DNA from: Tolypeutes matacus
Lineage: Eukaryota > Chordata > Mammalia > Cingulata > Chlamyphoridae
Direction: 5' to 3'
Assembly: GCA_026826555.1 (NCBI GenBank)
Contig: JAKSZT010054215.1
Coordinates: 19,885,673 to 19,949,672, forward strand
Length of the DNA stretch: 64,000 nucleotides
Below are positions 10,690 through 21,930 of the stretch, in pieces. Within the stretch, counting starts at the first letter, position 1. Every line of letters begins with the position of its first letter. Made by a program: the position numbers and the translations under genes. The notes below the pieces were generated by a model. That model was not told the origin of the DNA, did not search any database, and saw only the letters and a program-made list of their open reading frames with translations.

Positions 10690-13600
10690 GGTTACAAAAT
10701 GTAGAGTCAGTAGAATTAGCCCCCTTTCATTTCTTATTTTTGTTATTTGCATCCTCTTCCTTTTTTTCCTTTGTCAGCCTAGCTAAAGGTTTGTAGATTT
10801 TAGTGCTCTTTTCAAAGAACCAACTTTTGCTTTCCCAGATTCTCTAGATTGTTTTATATTTTTATTCTTGATTTCATTTATCTCTACTCTAATCTTTATT
10901 TCCTTCCTTCTCCTTGCTTTGGGTTTGGTTTGCTCTTCTGTTTTCTAGATCCTCCAGTTGTAAGATTAGATCTCTGATTTGAGAGCTTCCTTTTTTTAAA
11001 AGAAAATGTAAACATTTAGAGCTATAAATTTCCCCCTTAGTATTGCCTTGGCTGTACCCCATAAATTTTGATATCTTATATTTTGTTTTCATGTGCCTCA
11101 AGATATTTCCTAATATCCCTTGTAATTTCTTCTTTGACCCATTAGTTGTTTACGAGTGTGTTGTTTAATTTCCACATATTTGTGACTTTTCCAGTTCTCC
11201 CTCTGTTCTTGATCCCTACTTTGATTCAGTTGTGGTCAGAGAAGATACACTGTATGATTTCAATATTTTTTAATTTATTGAAACTTATTTTGTGATCTTA
11301 CTTATGGTCTATTCTGGAGAATGATCCATGTGCACTAGAAAGTGTGTACTCTGCTGCTGCTAAGTGAAGTGTTCTACATATGTGTTTTAGGTCTAGTTGG
11401 TTTAGAGTCTTTTATTTCCTTGTTGATCTTCTGTCTTGATAGTCTATCAACTATTGAAACTGTTGTAATGAAGTCTCCTACTTTTAATGTAGAACTGACT
11501 ATTTCTCTTTCAAATCTGTCAATATTTGCTTCACATATTTTAGGGCTCTGCCATTAAGTGCATATATTTTTATAATTGTTATATCTTCTTGTTGAATTAA
11601 TCCCTTCATCAGTATATGGTGACCTTCTTTGTCCCTCAAAACAGTTTTGACCAAAGTCTATTTTATCTGATGTTAGTATAGCTACCCCAGGTCTCTTTTG
11701 GTTACTAGTTGCATGGTATATTTTTCCCATCCTTTCACTATCAACCTATTTGTGTCTTTGTATTTAAGGTGAATCTCTTGTAAATAGCCTATAGTTGGTT
11801 CACATTTTTTTTATCTAATCAACCAATATCTGCCTTTTGATTGGAGAGTTTAGTTCATTTACCTTTAAAGTAGCTACAGATAATGCAGGACTTCTGTCAT
11901 TTTGCTGTTTGGTCTTTGTAAGTCATACCTTTTCTTCCCTCAATTCTTCCATTAATGCCTACTTCCATATTTATTTGATTTTTTGTAGTGTACCATTTTG
12001 AGTCCCCTCTCATTTCTTCCTGTACGTTTTTCATATATTTTCATTGTGGTTACCATGGTGCTTAAATTTAACATCCTAAAGCAATAACAGTCACATTTGA
12101 CTTGATACAAACTTAACCTCAGTAGCATACACATACTCATTTTTTTGCCCCTACATACCCCCACTTTTCGCTTACATATATTAGAAATTATTTCATTAAG
12201 TGTTGTATGTCCAAAACCATAGGTTTATTATAACTTTTTATGCATTTGCAATTTAGAACCTTTAAGAAGTAAAAAAGGGAGTTTTGTACCAAAATATACA
12301 ATTCCAAAGTACTGGCGTTTATAATTACCTGTATGGTTGCCTTTACCAGAGGTCTTTCTTTATGCTACTTCCATCCACTGTCTAATGTCCTTTCCTTTCA
12401 GTCAGAAGAACTACCTTTAGCATAGCTCGTAAGGCAGATCTAGTGGTGACAAACTCCCTCAGTTTGTCAGTTTTTGTTCATTGAGGAATGTCTTTTCTCT
12501 CCCTCAATTTTTAAAGTCACTCTTGATGAGTATAAAATTCTTGGTTGGCAGTTGTTTCTTTCATCACTTTAAATATTTCATCCCACTGCCTTCTTGCCTC
12601 TGTGGTTTCTGATGAGAAATCAGCACTTAATCTTATTGGGATTCCCTTCTTCCTAACATGTTGCTTTTCTCTTGTGGCTTTCAGAACTCTCTCCTTGTCC
12701 TTTACTTTCGATAGTTTAACTACCATGTTTCCAAAATCTTCAGTTTATTCTGTGTGGGATTCGTTAGGATTCTTGAATGTGCTTATTCATGTCTTTCATT
12801 AAATTTGGGAAATTTTCTGCCCCTATTTCTTTGAATATTCCTTCTGTCCCCTTTTCTCTTTCTTTTCCTTCCAGGACTCCCAAAATGCACGTAATGGTAT
12901 GCTTGTTGGTAAGGTGCAGCTCTCTTAGGCTCTGTGCACTTTTTTCATTCTTTTTTCTTTCTGCTCCTCAGCCTGAATCATTTAAATTGTCTTGTCTCTG
13001 GGTTTACTGATACTTTCTTCTGTCGGCTCCAATCTGTGGTTGAAACCTTCCAGGGAATTTTTCATTTCAGTTGTTGTGGACTTCCACTCCAGTATTTCTG
13101 TCTGGTTCCTTTTTAAAATTTCAATCTCTTTATTGAAATTCTTCTATTGTTCATTCATTGTTTTCCTGCTATCCTTTAGTTCCACCTCTGTGTTTTCCTC
13201 TATCTCCTTGAGTCTTTATCCAATATGTCCACAGTCTAGTCTTCTCCGGTTTTTTTCTTGTTTTTTTTTTTTTGAAGGGTCATTTCCTGTTTCTTTGTTT
13301 GTCTTATACTCTTTTGTTGCCTGTTACTATTTTAAAGTGTTAACACTGGGATTTAGTATCTGAGCTGTCTCTTCCTTAACTTTGCATCCAGCAAGTGACA
13401 TAACTGAGATTTCCTTAAATGCCAGGAGCTAACAAAAACAAACAATCCAGCGCAAAAAAAACGTCTTTCCCAGTCCCTGCAGTTGACTTTGCTTTGGCTG
13501 GTGCTCTCCTCAGAAGTTAGCCCTCCTATCAAGACCAGCCTGGAACAAAGGCCAAGTACAGGATCCCCTCCTCTTTTCTTAGCCTGTGTCTGCTCCTCGG

Positions 13601-14095
13601 CTAAGGAGGAATTCTCTGTTTACAGGAATTTGAATGCCCCCTCTACTCCCTATGAAATAGACTTTCTCCTCCTTGGGGTGCTCTCTTGTATGACTTAAAG
13701 CAGGCAATCCTTTGCCCCAGAACACTTTGACTTCATTGTGTCTTACACTGCATGCAGTGTTCTGGAGCAAAGGATTACCTGCTTTAAGTTCTGGGAGGGC
13801 GAGCCAGAGAGGAGTTTCCCAAGTCAGTCTTTCTTGTGGCCATTGGATAGATTGGCATCAACATACAAGCATCCCCCTGGAACAGGACCAGGGATTCACA
13901 ATGGGAGTGCAAGGACTGGGGGTGCCATGAGCCTCTCCTACCATTTTGTAATGCTGCATTTTCTTGATTTGGCACTTATCTAGTTACTATATTGTTTTCT
14001 GGGGGTACTGAGAGAGATGGCTCTTCTAGTTTCACTAGTTGATCAAAGATTCTATGGGGGTACAGCACCTGGAGCATCTTACTCTGTCAATCACC
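10690..14095 (-). mobile_element. Old L1 (L1M-type), 5' half with ORF1 and ORF2 endonuclease remnants
   Basis: Read on the minus strand. About 13.4-14.1 kb is 5' UTR. About 12.4-13.35 kb is decayed ORF1, and the open piece 12517-12726 encodes the conserved C-terminal block SAdFSSETTEARRQW-type followed by FYTHQE. About 10.7-12.1 kb is ORF2 endonuclease up to the segment before the RT (for example the YGV-type block near 11060). Many stops and frameshifts are present. The 3' part with RT is missing. Confidence 0.8.
13694..13788. repeat. 33-bp inverted repeat (hairpin)
   Basis: Arms 13694-13726 and 13756-13788 are complementary with only two mismatches in 33 bases, separated by 29 bases. A perfect 16-bp palindrome, ACACTGCATGCAGTGT, sits at 13745-13760 and overlaps the right arm. 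It lies inside the 5' UTR portion of the old L1. Confidence 0.9.
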
Positions 14096-14101
14096 ACAGT
14101 A

Positions 14102-14346
14102 TTTTTTTTTAAGCAATTTATTGAAGTATATCATTCATACATGAACATATATAAACTATAAGTGTTCAGTATACATCGTGAACTTAAAAACATACATGCA
14201 TAACATCATACAGGGCTCCTACACATTACCCCCCACACACACACACACCGTGCATTGCTGTGAAACATTTGTTAACAAATCATGAAAGAGCATTGTCAAA
14301 GTATTACTACTAACTATAGTCCGAATCTTTCTCCCCTGTACATTTT

Positions 14347-14394
<48 letters not shown>

Positions 14395-14412
14395 TCTCCC
14401 CTGTACATTTTT
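14102..14412 (-). mobile_element. L1 3'-tail fragment, interrupted by a U6 fragment
   Basis: A T-rich start at 14102 is followed by sequence homologous to the beginning of the 8420-9172 element (ATCATTCATACATGAACATA and the GTGAAACATTTGTTA block). The copy is cut after about 240 bases, where the truncated U6 insertion lies. Confidence 0.75.
14347..14394 (-). pseudogene. RNU6-derived: Truncated U6 snRNA retrocopy (first ~48 nt)
   Basis: The minus strand from 14394 matches U6 snRNA from its first base for about 48 bases (GTGCTTGCTTCGGCAGCACA onward, one C-to-T change in the 5' stem), stopping after the ACAGAGA box and its following AA. It is flanked by the 17-bp direct repeat ctcccctgtacattttt at 14331-14347 and 14396-14412. 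The 3' half of U6 and any long tail are absent. Confidence 0.93.
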
Positions 14413-14787
14413 AAAGGATTTATGTATTTATTTATTTACTTTTATCCATTTTTAGCCCCCCCCCCATTTTTGCTGTTTCGTTGTCCATTCACTGGGCAAC
14501 TCTCTGTGTCCATTTCCTGCCCTCTCTTCTCATCCTTCTCCTCCTGTCTTCACTGGGATTCGATCCTCGGAACCTCAGGTGTGGGAGAGAGGCGTCCTAC
14601 TACTGCCTGCACCACTTTATTTCCTGGTTTTTTGGTGTGGCTCGTCTTGGCTCTCCCTTGTGTCACTCTCCTGATACGTCGTCATCTTGCTGCATGGCTT
14701 GTGGGGACTGGCGGTGCACCCGGGGCCTGGCGGCGTACCTGCGCACAGGGCCTGGCGGCTCACCTACTCGAAGGGCCTGGCCACATT
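14413..14787 (-). mobile_element. DAS-type SINE, 5' truncated
   Basis: The minus strand ends in an A/T-rich tail (14413-14450). It carries the second tRNA-like unit of the dimer (B box as GATTCGATCCTCGGAACC on the + strand near 14557) and the GC-rich linker. The first tRNA-like head is missing. Confidence 0.85.
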
Positions 14788-14796
14788 ATTATTTTA

Positions 14797-15325
14797 AATC
14801 ACCACATTAGTATTTTAAAATAGCTTTCCTATATCCAGCAATAGACAGTTATAAAATGTAATGTTAAAAAAATTAGTATTTTTTATGGCAAGCAAATTTG
14901 GCTCAAGCAATTGGGCTCCTGCTTACCACATGGGAGGTCCCTGGTTCAGTTCCTAGTGCCTCCTAAAGATGACAGCGAGCTGACACAATGGGCAGGCATG
15001 GCAAGCTGACACAGCAAGATGATACAACAAGAGACACAAGAAGAAAAACATAATGAGAGACACAACAAAGCAGGGGAACGGGTGGCTCAAGTGATTGGAT
15101 GCCTCCCTCCCACATCGGAGGTCCTGGGCTCGGTTCCTGGTGCCTCCTAAAGAAACAAAGAAGATGAACAGACACAGGAAGTGCAAACAACGAGGGGGTG
15201 TGGAGAAATAAATAATTAAAATAAATCTTTTTTAAAAATTAGTATTTTAAATCACCACAATAATATTTTTAAATAGCTTTCTTATATCCAGCAATAGCCA
15301 GTTATAAAATGTAATGTTAAAAAAA
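14797..15325. repeat. 85-bp tandem duplication of an L1 fragment, split by a SINE
   Basis: 14797-14875 and 15240-15325 share the segments ATTTTAAATCACCACA, ATAGCTTTC.TATATCCAGC and ACAGTTATAAAATGTAATG-like with few changes. The SINE at 14883-15233 inserted at the junction. Confidence 0.75.
14883..15233 (+). mobile_element. DAS-type dimeric SINE
   Basis: Two tRNA-like heads, GGCTCAAGCAATTGGGCTCC and GGCTCAAGTGATTGGATGCC, each end in CCTCCTAAAGA. They are separated by a CACAACAAGAGACACAAG-type linker, with the tail AATAAATAATTAAAATAAATC. The TSD aaaaattagtatttt is at 14868-14882 and 15234-15248. Confidence 0.93.
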
Positions 15326-15329
15326 AAAC

Positions 15330-16170
15330 AAATCCAGATGAAGTTCTGATGCATGCTACAACATAGATGAACCTTCAAGACAACATGTTGTATGAAATAA
15401 GCCAGACACAAAAAGACAAATATGGCGGGCGGATGTGGCTCAAATGGTTGGGCATCCGTCTGCCATATGGAGGGACCTGGGTTCGATCCCCGGGACCTCC
15501 CGGTAAAATAAAAAAATATATATAGAAGGCGCATGGGCTGCCAGGCTCTGTGTGCGGGTGAGCCGCCAGGCCCCGGGAGCCATGCAGCAAGATGATGACG
15601 GAACAGGGGAGAGACGCAGGGGAGAGACAAGACGAGATGCTCCGAAAGCTCTGAAAACCAGGAACCGAGGTGGCGCAGATAGCAGAACACTTTTCTCTCC
15701 TACATTGGAGATCTCTAGGATCGAATCCTAGTGAAGACTGGAGGAGGAGGATGAGAAGAGATGGCAGGAAACAGACACAGAGAATTGCCCAGCGAATGGG
15801 CACAAAACAGCAATTGGGGAAGGGGGCATTTAAAATGGATAAAGTAAATAAATAAATCTTTAAATTAAAAAAAAGACAAATATTGTATGATCTCACTTAT
15901 ATGAAATACTAAAAGAAGCAACATTCCTAGAATCAGATAGTATATCATAGGTTTCCAGGGCCTGACGGAGGTTGGTTTGTAGGGAAAGGAAGAGGAAGTT
16001 ATTGTTTAATGGTCACAGAGTTTCTCTTTGAGGTGATGAAAAAGTTGAGGTAATGGATTTTGGTGATTGTGACACAGTAATGTGAATGTAATAACACTAC
16101 TGAATTGTACACTTAAAAATGGTTAAAATGGGAAACTTTGAATTTTATACATGTTGCTACAATAAATTAA
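15330..16170 (+). mobile_element. L1M-type 3' end, interrupted by a SINE
   Basis: Left and right of the SINE (15424-15869) the sequence is the typical 3' end of an old L1. It has the GATGAACCTTCAAGACA and GAAATAAGCCAGACACAAAA blocks, then GTATGATCTCACTTATATGA, then CTGAATTGTACACTTAAAAA and an AATAAATTAAAAA end. Confidence 0.8.
15424..15869 (+). mobile_element. DAS-type dimeric SINE
   Basis: Starts GGCGGGCGGATGTGGCTCAA, B box GGTTCGATCCC, second unit with GGATCGAATCC, tail AAATAAATAAATC. The TSD aaaaagacaaatat is at 15410-15423 and 15870-15883. It is the same dimer type as 669-1151. Confidence 0.95.
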
Positions 16171-16299
16171 AAAGAAGAGGGGCCACAAGAAGCATCAGAG
16201 AAGATGTGATAATGGAAGCAGAGGTTTAAGTGATATACTTTGAAGATGAAGGAAGGGGCTACAAGCCAAGGAATACAGGTGGCTATGAGAAGCTGAAGA

Positions 16300-16440
16300 A
16301 GTCAAGAAAACAGATACTCCCCTCAGAGCCTTCAAGAGGAACTAGACCTATCAATTCCTTGATCTTATCCCAGTGAAACTAAGGTTGGACTTCTGAATTC
16401 CAGAATTGTAAGAGAATAAATTTGATAGTTTTAAGTCATT
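16300..16440 (+). repeat. Old LTR/MaLR-like 3' end (tentative)
   Basis: The pattern ...CTTCTGAATTCCAGAATTG followed by AAGAGAATAAATTTG and a TTTTAAG run resembles the end of mammalian MaLR-type LTRs. It is short and diverged. Confidence 0.35.
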
Positions 16441-16479
16441 TTTTAAAAAAAGCATCCCACTTGTAACAACAAGAAAAAT

Positions 16480-17090
16480 ATATATACGCTTGTCAACACA
16501 TATACAAAACCTAATGAAGAACAGTGGTTGGGTCCTGAAGGACAAAATGAAAGAGTTATTCCTGGATGGAAAGACTCTGCCCACTTAATCTATGAATGCA
16601 GTGTAATTTCAATTAAAATCCTACAAAGATTATTTTTAGGAACATAACAAATTGAGGAGAGCTAGCCCTACTATTTGTCAAAATATTATAAAGCAAATGA
16701 AAGGACAAAATCACAAAGACAAATAGTTGAACAGAACAGAGAGTTAAAGATTCAGACTCAAAACATGAGGGAATGAAGTGGATGGTCAAGGGGCATTTCA
16801 ATTCAGTGGACACAGGTAAATGGTTTAGGCCAATTGCATACACATACAGAAAAAACTCAATAAAATCTGATCCCTATCTCATTACCTGCATCAAAATAAA
16901 TCCCAAAGGGCTCCCAGGTTTAAATACAAATATCAAGCACATTAAAAAGTACTAGAAGAAATAATGGGTGAATATTTTCATAATGTTAGAATTGGAATGG
17001 CTTCAAACCTGCCATGAAAACTAAATCTCAAGTACTTGAGACTTGACTCCCTAAAATAGAAATGTAGAAGTTTGGGCTAGTAAAATAATA
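16480..17090 (+). mobile_element. Old L1 ORF2 3' part
   Basis: Contains decayed ORF2 C-terminal region blocks, for example AATTTCAATTAAAATCCTAC, ATGGGTGAATATTTTCATAA and AAACTAAATCTCAAG. Frames are interrupted throughout. Confidence 0.65.
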
Positions 17091-17479
17091 CTATGAATAA
17101 ATTTAAAAAACAGACTGACCTGTTTGCTGAACTACTGAGTAGCAAAGGTCAAGTACGGGGACTGGGCCTGCCCTCTACCAGGTGCATCCAGGCTGGGGCA
17201 GAATTCCCAGACCCAAAGGGGCAGAGAGCTAGCTCCCTGGGTAGCCGCAGCCCTCACCGCTCATCCAGACCCTTTTTTGTTAACGTGTAGAGGGATTCTG
17301 CCAGGGCTCTGTCTCTCAGCAATGATGCAAAGTGCTGGGGAAAGCATAGAGATAGGTCTTGGAGAGGGTTTTATAGAGCCCCTAACAGCCAAGTCTTGGA
17401 CCTTTCAAACCCAGTTTTGCAGAAACCTGAGACATAATTATTCCAGCTCTCAGGCTCAATAACTTGAAACCACAATCGA

Positions 17480-17960
17480 TGGTTGACATCTCACCTCTCC
17501 TTACCCCCTGTATGCAAGCTGTCATCAAGTCCTATGGCATTTTTCCTGAAAGTGACCTTTGGGTTTAGCTTTCCTTCTCAGATTCCTCGGCCTGTATTTC
17601 TCTTATTTCATGTTATTGCAAAAGTCTTCTACCTGGTTGCCTGTCCTCTGCCTTTGGAGCCTCCTCAACCTTCAAACTGCCTTGAAAGCACCATTTCCTG
17701 GCATTTCCTTACTGAAGCTACAACTGCCCCCCCAGTTGCCCATGCAAACAGGTCAATCCTCCACTTCATTCTCTCCGCCTCGTTGTTATAAAGTGTCACA
17801 GATTATTTTAAAGGTGCCCTAAAATTCGCTGCCAGCTCCTTGAAGGCAGCAGCCCCCTTTCTCCAGCAATGCTACCTTTCACCAAACCTATTTTAGCTCC
17901 TGCTATTACCCAGGGCCAATCTTACCTCATTCTCATCTTTATCAAAGTTCCCAAGGGATT
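17480..17960 (-). repeat. L2-like LINE relic (tentative)
   Basis: The pyrimidine-rich blocks CTACCTGGTTGCCTGTCCTC and GCCAGCTCCTTGAAGGCAGC resemble antisense L2. The rest is diverged. Small ORFs here are not convincing genes. Confidence 0.4.
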
Positions 17961-18139
17961 TTTAAATCTGTCAACTTGGAGAAGTAGTTGAAATCCCAAT
18001 GAATGACAATAAACAGACAAAAGTCAGGTTAATGGGGAAAGGTATAAAGTACTCTCATATCTCCCCCCTCCCCCATTTATTTATATTCTAGCTTCACAAG
18101 TTACTGGATATATATATAATGGAATATAGAGTTCCCATA

Positions 18140-18250
18140 GAGTCCTCCTGGGACTGGATATATGAACTTGAAGCATGTAAGCATGTTGTATAACTTCTCT
18201 GAGCTCAGTTGGCAAGGGAGAATAATAGTATCTTCCTCACAGGTACAATT
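18140..18250 (+). repeat. MIR SINE relic
   Basis: TTCTCTGAGCTCAG, then AGAATAATAGTATCTTCCTC, is the sense MIR core order. Confidence 0.5.
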
Positions 18251-18737
18251 TTTTTTTTTTTTAATATCAAAAACAGATAATAAGGGCAAACCAGCTCCAC
18301 AGTGCCTGTCACACAGAAAGGCTCAATTAGCCTGGGATCCTGCATACCTGCCTCCCCATTCTTTGCTCCCTCCACCCCACCATTCCTAGAATGAAGGGAA
18401 TGAGGCAGGTGAGGGCAAGCAGTTCTACCCGGAAAGTCCCTGAATAAAATTCAGAATTGGTGCATTTCTCATCCTAAGTGGAGAAGCTCTGCCTAGGAAA
18501 CCTCGAGAACCACTGTGCCTCACGTATGAACATGACAGGCCAAATTTCACCCAAAACTCCAGAATTCAGTGGTGATGAACAAGACTGTTTTGTTGAGGTT
18601 CTCAGAGAAAGGAAAGAGGTGAGAAAGGAAACCAAAAGAAAAAGAGAAAATGAATCACTTTCTTAGCTTTAGTCCTCAAGTGCACACAAACAGAAGGGGA
18701 AAGGGGGTGGATGATTCAGCACATCAGTAGATGACGC

Positions 18738-18822
18738 TCCTTCCTTCCTTCTTTCCTCCCTCCCCACCCCCTCCTTCCTTCTCTCCCTCCCTCTTGCTCG
18801 CTTTTTTTTCTTTCTTTCTTTC

Positions 18823-18897
<75 letters not shown>

Positions 18898-19046
18898 CTT
18901 TTTCTTTCCTTCTTTCTTTCTTTCTTTTCCTCTCTCTTTCCCTCCCTCTCTCCCTCCCTCCTTCCTTCCTTCCTTCTTCCTTCTTTCCCTCTCTCTCTCT
19001 TTTTCTTTTTTTTTTTTCTCTCGTTTTCTTTCTCTTTCTTTTTTTA
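18738..19046. repeat. Polypyrimidine (TTTC)n/(CCTT)n tract
   Basis: 18801-19022 is 222 bases of uninterrupted C/T on the + strand, with a long (TTTC)n core at about 18808-18896. Flanking C/T-rich sequence extends to about 18738 and 19046. The long ORFs on both strands here are purely low-complexity. Confidence 0.97.
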
Positions 19047-19339
19047 GCTGCTTCTTAGGAAACATGCAAGATCAAATATGAAATTCATCTTACTAAATAA
19101 AATGCTGGAGGGAAAGGAATTCCAGCCGTTGCGGGGAAGCATGTGTCTTTTGCCCTCCCTTTTTAAGGCCCCAGGAATTCTGCGCAGGCCTGCTTGCCGA
19201 AGGAGGCTTTGGCTCAGGAGCAGATCCTCTGGGAAGCAAGAGTCAAAGATGGCCCAGATACAAGGCTCTGTCAGTTTTCACCTTGCTGCTGTCCAACATT
19301 AACTTTGTTTCTGTAATGCAGGAACAATCCACAGTTTTA

Positions 19340-19530
19340 TAGCTAGAAATCCTGGGTTTACTCTCAGCTCTTCCACTTAAAACCCAACATGTTCTTGGAC
19401 TAAGGATTTATTTCTCTGGGATCTAGTTAACCCATCTTTAAAATAGTGGTTGTAACCCTGTACCTGCCTCATAAGTCTTAGGGAAGATCAAATCTGTGAG
19501 ATCGTAGATGAAAGTGTGGTATAATTGTAG
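19340..19530 (+). repeat. MIR SINE relic
   Basis: The sense MIR order is seen: CCTGGGTTTACTCTCAGCTC, TGTTCTTGGACTAAGG, AACCCATCTTTAAAATAGTG, ACCTGCCTCATAAG. Confidence 0.65.
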
Positions 19531-19799
19531 AGTAATGTATACATGTGATGTATTAGTATTTTAGGACAGTAGTCCAATCAGTTAGGATGCAGTTATAAAG
19601 CTGTGATTGTAACTTTGACAAATATAATAATTCCAAAAAGGGAAAAGTGACCACTCAAGAAACTGGGTGACAGTGTGCTTGGAAGAAGGAGAATGTTGTG
19701 GTTGGTGGATGTGTGTAGGAGGGAATCTAGTTTTCCTGTATACTCTTTTGTAGCTTTTGAATGTTTAAAAACATGTGTTCTATTGATTGCTCAAAAAAT

Positions 19800-20220
19800 A
19801 TGCAATTAAAACTTAAATTTATACCGACTAAGCAATTTTTCTCCTAGGTATACCTGCAATAGAAATGTATATAGAGGCTCACTAAAAGGCATGTACAAGA
19901 ATGTTCATAGTAGCGCTATTTGTAGTAGTTCCAAACTGGAAACTGTCCAAATTCCCCACAGTTGTTGAATGGATAAATAAATTGCGGTCTCTTCCCACAA
20001 TGGCCTACCCTACCGCTGCCAGCATAGATGATCTCCAGCCGCAGGCAACCACGTGGATGAACCCCACAAACAATGTGGAGTGAAAGAGGTCAGATACTGA
20101 AGAGTACCACACTAATGCAAGGTGTTAATAACAGGGGAACTCTGTGGGAACTCTATATTTCTTACACGACTTTTCTGTAAACCTACAACTCTTCTAATTT
20201 AAACATTTATATACGAAAAC
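19800..20220 (+). mobile_element. Old L1 3' fragment
   Basis: Contains blocks of the L1 ORF2 C-terminus and 3' UTR, such as TTCATAGTAGCGCTATTTGT, GTTGAATGGATAAATAAATT and CCACGTGGATGAACCCCACA. It is heavily diverged. Confidence 0.7.
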
Positions 20221-20533
20221 TGTATGAGGTGTATGGTTTCATTTATAAAAAGTTCACAAGTACTCTATGCTGTTAGAGTCACGATAGTGGTTCCCTTTAT
20301 TGACACTAGTTGATATTAGTGTCAATATTAGCATTGATAACGTAGAGATAGGGTGAGGGCTGAGGAGGGGTCCTGATGCTTAATGTATACAGAGTTTTTA
20401 ATTAGCTTGACTGTAAAAGTGTGGGCATGGATAGAGTTGATGGTAACACGTTACGGTAAGTATAACTAACATGGCTGGGTTATAAATGGTATTGAGGCTG
20501 AAATGGGAAGTCTAGGGATGTAAATGTCAATTG

Positions 20534-20800
20534 AGGGAAGCGGAAGTGGTTGGGCTCCCGTTTACCATATGGGAGGCCCCGGGTTCAATTCCCAGGGCCT
20601 CCTGATGAAGGCAAGCTGGCTCATGCGTTGCGGTAAACTGACGGCCTGTGGGACACAGTGAGCTGGCATGGGTGAGCTGGCTCAGCAAGATGACACAACA
20701 AAGGGAAACAAGCAGACACAGAAGAACGCAAAGCAAATGTACACAGCGAGCACAAGCAGCAAGGCGGGGATAAATAAATAAATAAAACAAATCTTTGGAA
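20534..20800 (+). mobile_element. DAS-type SINE
   Basis: A tRNA-like head with GGTTGGGCTCCCGTTTACCA and B box GGTTCAATTCC ends in GGCCTCCTGAT. A linker and the tail AATAAATAAATAAAACAAATC follow. Confidence 0.9.
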
Positions 20801-20849
20801 GAAAAATGGCATTTGAAGGAAAGCTAGAGAAAAATCTAGGGACTAAGAA

Positions 20850-21430
20850 ACATAGTAAACCCAGAGGTAGATGAGGTTGTGGTTAATAGTGCAAATACAA
20901 GATGTTCTTCTATGAACTAGAACAAATGTAAGTCACTAATACAAGGTGCTAAGAATATGGTGATGCATGGGAAAATTACAATTAAGGAAACTTATGGACT
21001 ATAGTTAACAGCAATATTGTAATATTCTTGAATCAATGTCAAAGAAGGTACTATATCAACACTGAAGGTCAATAGTAGGAGGATATGGGATTTTTTCTTT
21101 TGGACTAAGGAAAACATTAGAAAAACTTACTGAGTTGATGACAGCACAACTCTGATGAAAATGAGAGCCACTGAGTGTACACGTTGGATAAAATGTACAA
21201 GGCATTTGTACATTTGTGGTGGAAGATGTGGTGGAAGATGGGCTGTGGTTATACAAATGTACAACACTAATATATGGTGTTAATAACAGGGGGTATATGG
21301 AAAAACGGTACCAAATGTAAGCTATGGACCATAATCTGGGGTAATAGTCTGATGATGTTCTTTAATAATCTGCAACAAATGTTCCACAATTCTAATGTCA
21401 AGGCCATTAAGTCAAGGACAATCTGTCTAA
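20850..21430 (+). mobile_element. L1 tail, same family as 8420-9172
   Basis: Reads as the reverse complement of the 8420-9172 element, for example GGTGCTAAGAATATGGTGAT, then CTTATGGACTATAGTTAACA, then ATGTGGTGGAAGATG. Internal homology shows one repeat family in two orientations. Confidence 0.75.
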
Positions 21431-21439
21431 CCACTGCCT

Positions 21440-21560
21440 TTTGATCTAAAAAACCAGACCTAAGGTGCATAGGCCACAGAGCCAGTAGGTAGTAGAGTCA
21501 AGATTTGAACCCAGGTCTCTAAGTCCGGCATCCAGACCACATGGCCTTCTAGCAGTCTCT
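21440..21560 (-). repeat. MIR SINE relic
   Basis: GTAGAGTCAAGATTTGAACC followed by CAGGTCTCTAAGTCCGGCAT is the antisense MIR tRNA-like part. Confidence 0.6.
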
Positions 21561-21789
21561 GGCTCACAGGCAGCTCCTTCTTTCTTTCCTCAAAAGTTTT
21601 TGCCCTTATTTGCACTTGCCTCAGACTCGGGCAAGACTGGCTGGCTCTCCTCCAGATATCAGTAGGAATGTAACTGAGGTCCTCTCTGTCACCTAACTTA
21701 AGATAGCTGTCCCTGTTTATTTCTTTTTTCTTATTTTCTTTCTTCATAACATATCAGAAGTTGTAGTTGCCTAACCTGTTGGGATGGCA

Positions 21790-21915
21790 TTTAATTTTGT
21801 ATTTATTTATCAGTCTCCCCAAGGAGGCCGTAAGCTCAATAAGGAGAAGGCCATGTGTATTGTGTCTTCAGCTCTTTGTCTTGCACCTGGAATACAGTGG
21901 GTGCTCAATGGGTGA
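21790..21915 (+). repeat. L2-like 3' end
   Basis: GGCCGTAAGCTCAATAAG, then CTTTGTCTTGCACCTGGAAT, then GTGGGTGCTCAATGGGTGA, matches the L2 3'-end pattern. Confidence 0.55.
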
Positions 21916-21930
21916 CTATTTGAAATCAAT

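Noticed and set aside
12992..13363. 123-codon + strand ORF
   Set aside because: Lies antisense to an old L1 ORF1 region. Hydrophobic content comes from the reversed coiled-coil sequence.
15424..15500. tRNA gene call from A- and B-box-like motifs (also at all other SINE heads)
   Set aside because: The units belong to SINEs with tails, linkers and TSDs. They do not fold as complete cloverleaf tRNAs with intact acceptor stems.
18724..19081. Lys/Glu-rich and Phe/Ser-rich ORFs on opposite strands
   Set aside because: Pure translation of the polypyrimidine/polypurine tract.
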